A stretch of DNA of 13,891 nt from Planctomycetota bacterium (GTDB taxonomy: Bacteria; Planctomycetota; Phycisphaerae; Phycisphaerales; SM1A02): the NCBI GenBank assembly GCA_014381385.1, contig JACNLR010000090.1:1-13891 (forward strand), written 5' to 3'. The notes below the pieces were generated by a model. The model made no database searches. It saw nothing but the letters and a program-made list of their open reading frames with translations, and was not told where the DNA came from. Each line of letters starts with the position of its first letter. The first letter of the stretch is position 1. Shown here in pieces: positions 6,973-13,891 of the stretch. Position numbers and translations under genes: made by a program.

Positions 6973-7013
6973 CGGAATATATCCATATTCTCGTTGGTAG
7001 AATAAGAAAGCGA

Positions 7014-8369
7014 ATGAAAGAGGAAAACATTGCATCTAAATTGGAAAAACAGCGTAAAAAACTCGCTGCGTACGCAAAATCCTTGCCGGAAGTGCCGGGG
7101 GTATACCTAATGCGTCAGAAAAACGACGTTTTACTGTATATAGGTAAAGCGAACTCTTTACAAAAACGGGTTGGATCGTACTTTCTGGCTTCTGTGGATG
7201 TTGGTCCTTGGAAGCAGGGAATGCTGCAAGAAATCGATCATATTGACACAATCGAGTGTGAAACGCAGTGGGAGGCGCTCTTGCTTGAAGCCAGACTTAT
7301 CAAAGACCACAGGCCAAAATATAACACCTTGCAATTAGATGGCAAAACGTATCCCTATTTAGCGGTCACGATAAAGGATGATTTTCCAGGAATCTTTATT
7401 ACGCGCACACCAAGTGATAAGGAATTCAAAGGGGCAAGATTATTTGGACCTTTTACTTCTTCTGGGGCACTGCACCGTTCTATTCATATGTTGCAGTCTG
7501 TGTATAAGTTCCGAACATGTCCATTAGATATTCTTGAAAACGACAAATCAAATGCGTTTTTTCGGCCGTGTTTATTGCACGCAATCAATCGGTGTTCCGC
7601 ACCTTGTGCAAATAAAATCACCAAAGAAGCATACCGAGAAGACATCAATGGATTTCTCAGGTTTCTGACTTCAAAGCGAAGCGTTATGTTGCGTGAGTTG
7701 CAAGAGCGAATGGAGTGTGCGTCAAAGCGAAAAGCATACGAAGAGGCAGGGAGCATTCGTGACCAAATGGAGGCACTGAAAAAACTTGATGATCGAGCAT
7801 CAAGCGATGTGGAATGGCAGTCTGAAGTAACAGTATTCGCACAGAGTCCGACCGCTGGCCTACGTGCTTTGCAAAAAGCGCTGGGAGTCAACAAGGAACT
7901 TCGGTTTATTGAAGCGTTTGACATCGCGCATTTGCAGGGCGGCGAAACAGTTGGAGCAAAAGTAAGTTTTGTCGATGGTCGACCGCACAAAGATGGATAC
8001 CGAAGATACAAAATAGCATCAGCACGCAACGATGATTATATGTCCATGCGCGAAGTGATTTCTCGAAGGTACCGAGATGCCGGTGAGGGGAATGAACTGT
8101 ACCCAGATGTAATTGTGATTGATGGAGGCAAAGGGCAACTCAGTGCATCGATGGAAGCGTTCGCGCAACTCGCTAAACAACCACCGCTAGTTGTTAGTTT
8201 GGCCAAAAAAGAAGAATTGATTTACATGGTCGATAGAGAAAATCCAATAAAACTTGGTAGAAACAATGAGGGATTGAAACTTCTTCAGGCAATTCGCGAC
8301 GAAGCCCATCGGTTTGCACAGCACTATCATCACTACTTGCGCAACAAAAAAACGTTTGGAGATTCTTGA
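7014..8369 (+). CDS. uvrC: UvrABC system protein C, shortened form
   Basis: UvrC makes the two incisions in nucleotide excision repair after UvrA/UvrB find damage. This 451-residue protein keeps both nuclease centres. The GIY-YIG domain has VPGVYLM (Tyr31), LLYIGKA (Tyr42), Arg52 and Glu93. The RNase H-like domain has Asp303 (AFDIAH), Asp370 (VIVIDGGKGQL) and His432 (RDEAHRF). The cysteine cluster (Cys169, Cys186, Cys194, Cys198) and the UVR helical hairpin (about 229-263) are also present. Compared with the 610-residue E. coli protein, two parts are missing: most of the roughly 120 residues between UVR and the RNase H core, and the entire C-terminal helix-hairpin-helix pair, since the chain ends right after the His432 region. 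The ATG at 7014 was chosen; the frame upstream is antisense to the lipoprotein gene. The stop overlaps the next start (TGATG). Confidence 0.95.
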   Translation: MKEENIASKLEKQRKKLAAYAKSLPEVPGVYLMRQKNDVLLYIGKANSLQKRVGSYFLASVDVGPWKQGMLQEIDHIDTIECETQWEALLLEARLIKDHRPKYNTLQLDGKTYPYLAVTIKDDFPGIFITRTPSDKEFKGARLFGPFTSSGALHRSIHMLQSVYKFRTCPLDILENDKSNAFFRPCLLHAINRCSAPCANKITKEAYREDINGFLRFLTSKRSVMLRELQERMECASKRKAYEEAGSIRDQMEALKKLDDRASSDVEWQSEVTVFAQSPTAGLRALQKALGVNKELRFIEAFDIAHLQGGETVGAKVSFVDGRPHKDGYRRYKIASARNDDYMSMREVISRRYRDAGEGNELYPDVIVIDGGKGQLSASMEAFAQLAKQPPLVVSLAKKEELIYMVDRENPIKLGRNNEGLKLLQAIRDEAHRFAQHYHHYLRNKKTFGDS

Positions 8370-8656
8370 TGCCAGTTGTCGAAGCGACGAACGATGGTGT
8401 TAAAATATTCATCAAAGTTGTGCCGAATGCATCGCGTGACGAACTTTCTGGTGTTATTGGCGACCGTCTGAAAGTCCGAGTGAAATCGCCTCCCGAAAGC
8501 GGTAAAGCGAATACTGCGGTTGTTTTGCTTCTTGCAAAATTTCTCGATGTGAAGAAAAACACCCTGGCTATTTCACAGGGGACTTCAAGTGCACACAAAA
8601 CAATAATTGTTCGTGGCATTTCTATTCAAGAAGTACTATGTAAAATGAACTTGTAA
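8369..8656 (+). CDS. DUF167/YggU family protein
   Basis: This 95-residue protein shows the whole YggU/DUF167 signature: FIKVVPNASRDELSGVIGDRLKVRV at the N-terminal half with the central PNAS-R motif, SPPESGKANTAVVLLLAKFL in the middle, and ISQGTSSAHKTIIVRG near the end. The family is small, widespread and conserved, with a known fold but no settled biochemical role. Its ATG overlaps the uvrC stop codon by one base (TGATG), so translation is probably coupled to uvrC; this may be simple operon packing rather than a shared function. A TTG one codon earlier (8366) is a less likely start. Confidence 0.92.
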   Translation: MPVVEATNDGVKIFIKVVPNASRDELSGVIGDRLKVRVKSPPESGKANTAVVLLLAKFLDVKKNTLAISQGTSSAHKTIIVRGISIQEVLCKMNL

Positions 8657-8699
8657 GGCAATTCAGTGTGGTAGCATCCCTGTTTAGGAGAACCAGAAA

Positions 8700-10388
8700 A
8701 TGGCATCAGGTACTGTATTTCAAACGATTCTTGATACGATCCAACCAGTAGCGCAAAAGCACGTCTGGGGCATAATGGGCGATGCAATCAACCCCCTTGC
8801 AGATGCTTTGCGCACCGACGATCGCTTTGAATGGATGCACGTTCGGCACGAAGAAGTTGCGGCATTCGCAGCAGGTGCTCAAGCAAAGTTGACAGGAAAA
8901 CTTGGCATTTGTGCTGGTACAGTTGGGCCCGGAGCAATTCATCTGTTAAACGGTTTATACGATGCTTCGATGGATCACGCACCTGTTTTAGCAATTACTG
9001 GGCAAATCCCTCGCAGTGAAATGGGTAGCGATTACCATCAGGAAGTTAATCTTGATCGGTTGTTCGATGATCTCTGTGTCTATAATCGAACAGTAATGGA
9101 CGCGAGCCAAATGCCTAGGCTAGGCGTGCTTGCTGCTCAAGCAGCAATGGCGAAATCAGCAGTTGCGCATCTCTCAATTCCATCTGATGTAGGTCCCAGC
9201 CATATAAAAGACAGCGGTGTTCACCGTGTGTATGTTTCTGGTTCAGAATTTATTCCGGCACAACACTGCCTAGAGAAGATCGCAACTGAAATTAATAATG
9301 CTAAGACGGTGACATTGCTGGTTGGTTGGGGCGCTCGGGGTTCAACAAAAGAAGTGCTTGAACTTGCAGAAAAATTACAGGCACCGGTGGTGCATTCCCT
9401 TAAAGGGAAAGCAGTCATTAATCAAGACAATCCATACTGGGCGGGTGGGATTGGATTGCTCGGGACAACAGGTGGTGTTGAAGCGGTACGACATTGCGAA
9501 ACGCTGGTATTGCTCGGAACGGATTATCCATACAGGCAATTCTTGCCAGACAATGCAAAAATTATTCAGATTGATATTGCTGCAGAGAGAATCGGACGAC
9601 GTTGCGACCTTTCAATAGGAGCAGTTGGACATATCCGCCCCACAGTTGACGCTTTGCTTCCACTCATTGAAAAGAAAACAGATTCTACGCACCTTGAAAA
9701 AGTGCAAAAGAAAAAAGATTCATATGAAAAAACGATGCAAAAGAAAGGCGATGTCAAAGGTTGCAAAGCACCTATTCGCCCACAAGCCGTGGCGCGTGCT
9801 ATCTGCAGGCATGCTACCGATTCGGCAATCTTTACTGCGGATACAGGCGAGCTTCCCGTTTGGATGGCAAGGCACATTCACATGAAGGGGACGCGTGATT
9901 TTTTAATGTCTTTCAATCACGCATCGATGGCAAACGCAATGCCCCAAGCCCTCGGCGCACAGGCACTCGACAAGGCAAGGCAAGTTGTCGCACTTTGTGG
10001 TGACGGCGGTTTTACCATGTTGATGGGTGATTTTATCACTGCAGTGACATACGAATTGCCAATCAAATGTGTTATTTTCAATAACAGTAAACTTGGGCTC
10101 GTTAAAATGGAAATGGAATCGATGGGGTATGCGGATTGGGGTATTGATTTGAAAAATCCAAATTTTGCTGAGTGTGGTATCGCCATGGGGGGGCAGGGTA
10201 TTCGTATCGAAAACCCCGAAGATCTTGATGAAGGAATCAAGCGTGCCCTCGAAATGGATGGCCCTGTTGTTGTTGACGTTGTGACTGACCCCAATGAACT
10301 CACCATGCCTCCTGAAATCATGCCAGCCCGTGGTTTTGGATTCGCTCTGAGCAAAATCAAAGAGCTCGCAGTGTCCTCAAGTGTGTAA
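8700..10388 (+). CDS. poxB: Pyruvate dehydrogenase (quinone)/pyruvate oxidase-like ThDP enzyme
   Basis: This 562-residue enzyme depends on thiamine diphosphate and FAD. It is strongly PoxB-like throughout: WGIMGDAINPLADAL, RHEEVAAFAAGAQA (catalytic Glu51 equals E. coli Glu50), LLNGLYDASMDHAPVLAI, VVHSLKGK, LVLLGTDYPYRQF, SFNHASMANAMPQALGAQA and the ThDP motif CGDGGFTMLMGDF running to NN. PoxB oxidises pyruvate to acetate and CO2, passing electrons to ubiquinone at the inner membrane. The E. coli enzyme ends in about 23 residues forming an amphipathic membrane-binding helix; here the chain stops at about the point where that begins (GFGFALSKIKELAVSSSV). Membrane coupling is therefore uncertain, and a soluble oxidase is possible. 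A good Shine-Dalgarno site (AGGAG, 9 nt before ATG) marks the start, 43 nt after the DUF167 gene. Confidence 0.9.
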   Translation: MASGTVFQTILDTIQPVAQKHVWGIMGDAINPLADALRTDDRFEWMHVRHEEVAAFAAGAQAKLTGKLGICAGTVGPGAIHLLNGLYDASMDHAPVLAITGQIPRSEMGSDYHQEVNLDRLFDDLCVYNRTVMDASQMPRLGVLAAQAAMAKSAVAHLSIPSDVGPSHIKDSGVHRVYVSGSEFIPAQHCLEKIATEINNAKTVTLLVGWGARGSTKEVLELAEKLQAPVVHSLKGKAVINQDNPYWAGGIGLLGTTGGVEAVRHCETLVLLGTDYPYRQFLPDNAKIIQIDIAAERIGRRCDLSIGAVGHIRPTVDALLPLIEKKTDSTHLEKVQKKKDSYEKTMQKKGDVKGCKAPIRPQAVARAICRHATDSAIFTADTGELPVWMARHIHMKGTRDFLMSFNHASMANAMPQALGAQALDKARQVVALCGDGGFTMLMGDFITAVTYELPIKCVIFNNSKLGLVKMEMESMGYADWGIDLKNPNFAECGIAMGGQGIRIENPEDLDEGIKRALEMDGPVVVDVVTDPNELTMPPEIMPARGFGFALSKIKELAVSSSV

Positions 10389-10450
10389 AGCAGAAGCCAT
10401 GAGCATGAGCAAATGATTTACCCCATCTAGCGGGTATCAATCAAAAACAG

Positions 10451-12469
10451 TTACGCTGGAGAAGGCACCACATCGCCAGATGTCGATTCATCGGAATCGT
10501 TTTCTTCGCTCGTAGTGGGTTCTTGGAGCGTGGTTGTATTTGCTTCATCATCGAGTAAATCACCAATAAAAGAACGGGTAATGGATTCGCCGCGCATGAG
10601 CGCTTCAAGTTCATCAGCTTGTAGCGTTTCATATTCAAGAAGCGCGTCTGAAATCGCAACCACTTGATCCCAATGCTCATCGAGAATCCTTTCCGTTTCA
10701 GCATATGCTGCGTCGATCAATCGTTTTATTTCTTCGTCGATAATTCGTGCAGTATCTTGGGAATAATCCTTGTCTGCAAATATCGCTTCACGATTTGGGT
10801 CTGGAGAGTACATGACGAAACCAAGTCGATCCGACATGCCCCAATCCAGGATCATATGCCTTGCGTAACTCGTTGCCATTTGGATATCCATTGAAGCGCC
10901 GCTTGAAATGTCTTTGGTTTTACGGCGTTCTGCTATTCGACCGCCACAAAGAACACGCATGGATGCTTCTAAGAATTTACGGTTATAAAAGTAGCGATCT
11001 TTTTCTGGCAAGCTAAATGTTGCGCCGCCAGATTGTCCGCGTGGAATAATCGTAACTTTATGGACTGGATCAGCGTGGGGTAACACTAATTGCACAACAG
11101 CATGGCCAGCCTCGTGGTACGCAGTAGCAACTCGTTCGAGTTCTTCTACTTTACGACTCTTACTTGCTCGGCCCCAGCGAATCTTGTCCCGTGCTTCATC
11201 AAGATCAAGTTGTTCAACAAAATCTTTGTCAGAAAGCGTTGCAATAATGGCGGCCTCATTAATCAGTGCTTCAAGGTCAGCTCCGCTAAACATTGGCGTT
11301 CCACGAGCCACTCGACTCAAATCGACAGTCGGTGAAAGTTTAATCTTCTTTGCGTGTACTTCAAGAATAGCATTGCGACCTTCAACGTCGGGCAATGGAA
11401 CTTGGACTTGTCTGTCAAAGCGACCTGGTCTTGTAAGGGCTGGGTCAAGCACATCTGCTCGATTTGTTGCAGCCATCACAATTACTTGGTCGCTTAACTC
11501 AAAACCATCCATTTCGACAAGAATTGCATTGAGGGTTTGTTCACGTTCATCGTGCCCGCCGCTAGAGAATCCACTCCCACGTTTACGACCAACTGCGTCG
11601 ATTTCATCGAGAAAAATAATGCATGGAGATGCCTCTTTCGCTTGTTTGAACAAGTCGCGGACTCGGCTTGCGCCAACACCAACAAACATCTCGACGAAAT
11701 CAGAGCCTGAAATCGTGAAGAAAGGAACATCGGCTTCGCCAGCAATCGCTTTTGCGAGCAGCGTTTTGCCACAGCCCGGAGAACCCACAAGTAAAATGCC
11801 ACGTGGGATACGACCGCCAAGTCGTGAGAACTTTTTAGGATTTCTGAGAAACTCAATAATCTCGTGTACTTCTGCCTTGGCTTCTTCAACTCCTGCGACA
11901 TCATCAAAAGTAACTTTGTTGGAATCTTTGCTTGCAAGTTTATGTTTAGACTTGCCAAAGTTTCCAATCATTCCGCCGGCACCCCCGCCACGAGCAGAAC
12001 GGGAGATAAAGAAGAAGATTAGGAACAGAATAAAAATCATGGGTCCCCAACTCAAGAGGAACGTCATGAAAAGGCCGCTGTCTTCGTTAACACTGACTTT
12101 TATGGATGCCTCTTGGAGCAATTCTAAGTAATGCCCTTTGTCGTCCCTCACGATTTCACAATAGACCTCAGTCCCTGCGGGGATATCAATTGCTCCAGTT
12201 GGTGCATTTTTCCCATCCGCGATGGTTGCGATGACTTTTGTGTTTTCTAAAATGACGGTGTCATCAACAAATTGATGCGAAGTAGCCCGCAGTAAGAAAT
12301 CATCGAATGTGGGTATCTCTTGTCCAGTTCCAGAACCGTTGATTGCACCCCAAAGCATAATGAGGACGAAGCAAATGAGCATCCAACTTAAAATGCCTCT
12401 TGAAAACTTTGGTTTTTGAGGAGTTTTGCTTGGGTCGGGTTTGTTTTGATTGCCGGTAGGGTTTGCCAT
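10451..12469 (-). CDS. ftsH: ATP-dependent zinc metalloprotease FtsH
   Basis: FtsH (672 residues) is a hexameric inner-membrane AAA+ protease that extracts and degrades membrane and some cytosolic proteins. Order of parts: basic N-terminus, first membrane segment about 26-43, periplasmic domain about 45-132, second membrane segment about 134-155, then a Gly-rich linker. In the AAA domain, Walker A is GSPGCGKT (229-236), with Cys where Thr is usual; the pore loop is MFVGVGA (261-267), Walker B is IIFLDEID (284-291) and the SRH is TNRADVLDPALTRPGRFDR. In the protease domain, the zinc site is HEAGH (His452, Glu453, His456) with Asp528 (SGASMDIQ) as third ligand. The last 35 or so residues are an acidic Ser/Thr/Glu tail. 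It lies 61 nt after the lptE-like gene. Translation start has only a weak AGG upstream. Confidence 0.98.
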   Translation of the reverse strand: MANPTGNQNKPDPSKTPQKPKFSRGILSWMLICFVLIMLWGAINGSGTGQEIPTFDDFLLRATSHQFVDDTVILENTKVIATIADGKNAPTGAIDIPAGTEVYCEIVRDDKGHYLELLQEASIKVSVNEDSGLFMTFLLSWGPMIFILFLIFFFISRSARGGGAGGMIGNFGKSKHKLASKDSNKVTFDDVAGVEEAKAEVHEIIEFLRNPKKFSRLGGRIPRGILLVGSPGCGKTLLAKAIAGEADVPFFTISGSDFVEMFVGVGASRVRDLFKQAKEASPCIIFLDEIDAVGRKRGSGFSSGGHDEREQTLNAILVEMDGFELSDQVIVMAATNRADVLDPALTRPGRFDRQVQVPLPDVEGRNAILEVHAKKIKLSPTVDLSRVARGTPMFSGADLEALINEAAIIATLSDKDFVEQLDLDEARDKIRWGRASKSRKVEELERVATAYHEAGHAVVQLVLPHADPVHKVTIIPRGQSGGATFSLPEKDRYFYNRKFLEASMRVLCGGRIAERRKTKDISSGASMDIQMATSYARHMILDWGMSDRLGFVMYSPDPNREAIFADKDYSQDTARIIDEEIKRLIDAAYAETERILDEHWDQVVAISDALLEYETLQADELEALMRGESITRSFIGDLLDDEANTTTLQEPTTSEENDSDESTSGDVVPSPA

Positions 12470-12508
12470 TTTTTAACCTATGAGAGTGAATCAGTGTCGA
12501 AAGTAAGT

Positions 12509-12537
12509 AGTATATGTAAGAAAAGAGGTTTTACCAA
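12509..12537 (-). promoter_or_regulatory. Predicted promoter for ftsH
   Basis: On the minus strand TTGGTA (12537-12532) and TATACT (12514-12509) are separated by exactly 17 bp. The start would be near 12502, leaving a leader of about 32 nt. The -35 overlaps the last codons of the lptE-like gene. It would let ftsH be expressed apart from the envelope genes upstream. No heat-shock-type element was recognised. Confidence 0.55.
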
Positions 12538-13043
12538 GATGCTTGCATCTGATCGACGATATCAGAAGCTAATTGTTGCACAACCGCAAATTCTCCCACC
12601 TCAAAAGGTTCTGAGGATGGTCGTGAGGGAATAAAAACTGCGCTTGTGGCAAAGTTTTGTCGACCTGTAATACGACCGCCTTGCATTAAGTTAAGCCATT
12701 CAAAATCAATAACTACTTTTACGAGCATCTCGTTCGCGAGTCCCGTATTACGTGATTGGCTGAGCATCTGTAAATCAACGCTCTTAATTGTGCCTGTTAA
12801 CAAAGTGTCTGCATACTGTTCACCCAAAACACGGTACTGCGTTCGGGATTGAATTTCTTTGATGACAGCATCTGTGAGCATAAACTCTACGTTTCTAGTC
12901 ATTGTAGAATTTTCAAATATTGGTACCGCAACACTACGGAAATTTGTCGGGTAAAGGCTCGATGCTGTATAGCCGACTGTTGGGTCAGAAGCACATTGCA
13001 TGCAAAGCATACATATACATGTGGTCAGTATAAGCCGAATCAT
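12531..13043 (-). CDS. LptE-like (LPS assembly) lipoprotein
   Basis: This 170-residue protein resembles the LptE family, the lipoprotein plug of the LptD translocon that inserts lipopolysaccharide in the outer membrane. After a short hydrophobic N-terminus comes the typical run GYTASSLYPTNFRSVAVPIFEN, then NVEFMLTDAVIKEIQSRTQY, then a strand with LLTGTIKSVDL; this alpha/beta arrangement is common in planctomycete and other LptE proteins. The signal is MIRLILTTCICMLCMQC. Cys17 is the likely lipidated residue, but the preceding Gln is not a usual lipobox residue, so anchoring is uncertain. The ATG overlaps the upstream TPR gene stop by 4 nt (ATGA). LptE is weakly conserved, so the function is probable rather than certain. 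Confidence 0.75.
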   Translation of the reverse strand: MIRLILTTCICMLCMQCASDPTVGYTASSLYPTNFRSVAVPIFENSTMTRNVEFMLTDAVIKEIQSRTQYRVLGEQYADTLLTGTIKSVDLQMLSQSRNTGLANEMLVKVVIDFEWLNLMQGGRITGRQNFATSAVFIPSRPSSEPFEVGEFAVVQQLASDIVDQMQASW

Positions 13044-13891
13044 TCTTGCACCCCGCTGCTGTAGAGTCCTTGACGATGCAGTAATGCTTCAGTGTACACA
13101 TCGTACATTTCTACCACTTTCCCCTTAATAATCGGTGGAAGTTGCGGCATAAATGTCGGCACAAGGTGTTCGAGTGCCTCAATAGCTGCTGAGGTATCGC
13201 TATGCTTTTGAAGCAACCTTCTGACAGTGAATTCGCATGCGACGGGATTATTTACTTTTAAGTACCACTGCGCAGTATTTAAAAGTTTCTTGCCGAGAGA
13301 CTCATCAATGCGTGTAAGTAACGCAGAGGAGTTAATCTCGGTGGCTAAGGATGGATTGATTTTTTCGAGTCGCTGAAGTTCTTGTTTTGCATCATGTAGC
13401 CCTGCATCATCGAATGTAGGCCCTTTATATGTTGCCAGTCGCGTAAAAACTAATCTAGCCTCTGCTTTGTTGGTTAGGCTTTGCGGGGCCCTTGGAAAAT
13501 TCTCAAGGAAAAGCAAGTACATCACGTTAGCAAGTCGCATCTGCGAGGTGCGGAAGTATAAATCTGCAAGTTCCATCGCAGCAGTTTCAGCAAGCGTGTG
13601 ATTTGGTAGCCTCTCCTGAATTCGTATGAGTAATTCTTCGGCTTCATCGGTCGCATCTGAAATTCGCATTCCCCAATTCAACTTCTTCATGCCGTTTGCA
13701 AACATAATTGCAATTTCTAACTCTTTCTCGTTGGCGTAGATTTCTTCTTTTGTGCCGTAGTATTCTTTTGCTACGAATTCATAATCAAACAATGATTCGT
13801 AATAGTATTCTTGGGCAAACAGCGCATCTCCATGTATGAGGTGTGCTTCGCCAAGGAGTGGGTCATATTTATTGCGTTGCATCCAGATTGA
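13040..13891 (-). CDS. BamD/YfiO-like TPR protein, N-terminus beyond the window
   Basis: The frame is open through the right edge (three more codons before the first in-window ATG at 13882), so the true start and any signal peptide lie outside. The visible 283 residues are mostly paired helices of the TPR kind: a unit around HLIHGDALFAQEYYYESLFDYEFVAKEYYG, a second with LADLYFRTSQMRLANVMYLLFLENFPRAP, and a third near AQWYLKVNNPVACEFTVRRLLQKHS. BamD is an outer-membrane lipoprotein of the beta-barrel assembly machine. The spacing of aromatic residues and the LptE-like partner (4-nt overlap) support that role, but generic TPR scaffolds look alike. There is no catalytic motif. Confidence 0.65.
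   Translation of the reverse strand, partial: SIWMQRNKYDPLLGEAHLIHGDALFAQEYYYESLFDYEFVAKEYYGTKEEIYANEKELEIAIMFANGMKKLNWGMRISDATDEAEELLIRIQERLPNHTLAETAAMELADLYFRTSQMRLANVMYLLFLENFPRAPQSLTNKAEARLVFTRLATYKGPTFDDAGLHDAKQELQRLEKINPSLATEINSSALLTRIDESLGKKLLNTAQWYLKVNNPVACEFTVRRLLQKHSDTSAAIEALEHLVPTFMPQLPPIIKGKVVEMYDVYTEALLHRQGLYSSGVQE

Noticed and set aside
6786..7013. Upstream extension of the uvrC reading frame
   Set aside because: Its start lies antisense within the cysteine-rich lipoprotein gene, the product bears no UvrC similarity there, and 7014 is a sensible ATG.
8367..8460. Frameshift that removed the UvrC C-terminal HhH domain
   Set aside because: The sequence right after the stop encodes a complete DUF167 protein, and no HhH-like peptide is visible in the other frames.
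8651..8677. Promoter TTGTAA/TAGCAT in front of the poxB-like gene
   Set aside because: The spacer is only 15 bp and the -10 match is poor, so cotranscription with uvrC is equally likely.
10419..10436. Inverted repeat TACCC/GGGTA between poxB and ftsH as a shared terminator
   Set aside because: Only five base pairs with an 8-nt loop and no T-run on either strand.
11184..12131. Long plus-strand open frame (315 codons)
   Set aside because: It is antisense to the certain ftsH gene and its translation is Ser/Arg-rich shadow sequence without family features.

Overview
The window looks like ordinary chromosome from a Gram-negative bacterium. It has moderate GC, densely packed genes on both strands, no insertion sequences, no tRNA or rRNA genes, and no CRISPR array. 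An outer membrane is implied by an LptE-like lipoprotein, a BamD-like TPR protein and several lipoprotein signal peptides. Features that fit Planctomycetota (perhaps Phycisphaerae) are the LptE/BamD pairing, the acidic tail on ribosomal protein S2, weak or absent Shine-Dalgarno sites at several genes, and a shortened UvrC. This placement is an inference; no single marker here proves it.

Layout. (1) 26-658 (-) encodes a hotdog-fold, DUF4442-like protein. It diverges from a two-gene unit on the + strand (701-3138): a TIM-barrel sugar isomerase/epimerase-like protein that overlaps by 7 nt a lipoprotein-like gamma-glutamyltransferase. (2) 3180-4887 (-) is the classic rpsB-tsf unit, with a candidate promoter in the end of pyrC and a structured leader of about 150 nt. 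(3) 5056-6369 (-) is pyrC, a class I dihydroorotase. Its possible -10 element is placed so that the mRNA would be leaderless. (4) A strong rho-independent terminator (6388-6421) closes a gene for a small, very cysteine-rich, repeat-containing lipoprotein (6444-6887, -). (5) After a G-rich divergent spacer comes a + strand run: a shortened uvrC, a DUF167/YggU gene joined to it by TGATG, and a pyruvate oxidase/quinone-dependent pyruvate dehydrogenase (poxB-like). (6) 10451-13891 (-) is an envelope cluster read from the right edge: BamD-like TPR protein (cut by the window end), LptE-like lipoprotein, then ftsH with its own predicted promoter.

Functional themes are translation (S2, EF-Ts), pyrimidine synthesis (PyrC), nucleotide excision repair (UvrC), pyruvate and glutathione-type peptide metabolism (PoxB-like, GGT), and envelope assembly with proteolytic quality control (BamD-like, LptE-like, FtsH). 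No stretch longer than about 170 bases lacks a gene.

I do not see a defence island or an obvious new multi-gene system. The least explained items are the CDPxxC-repeat lipoprotein with its homopolymeric 5' region, the doubly shortened UvrC, and the rpsB leader RNA.
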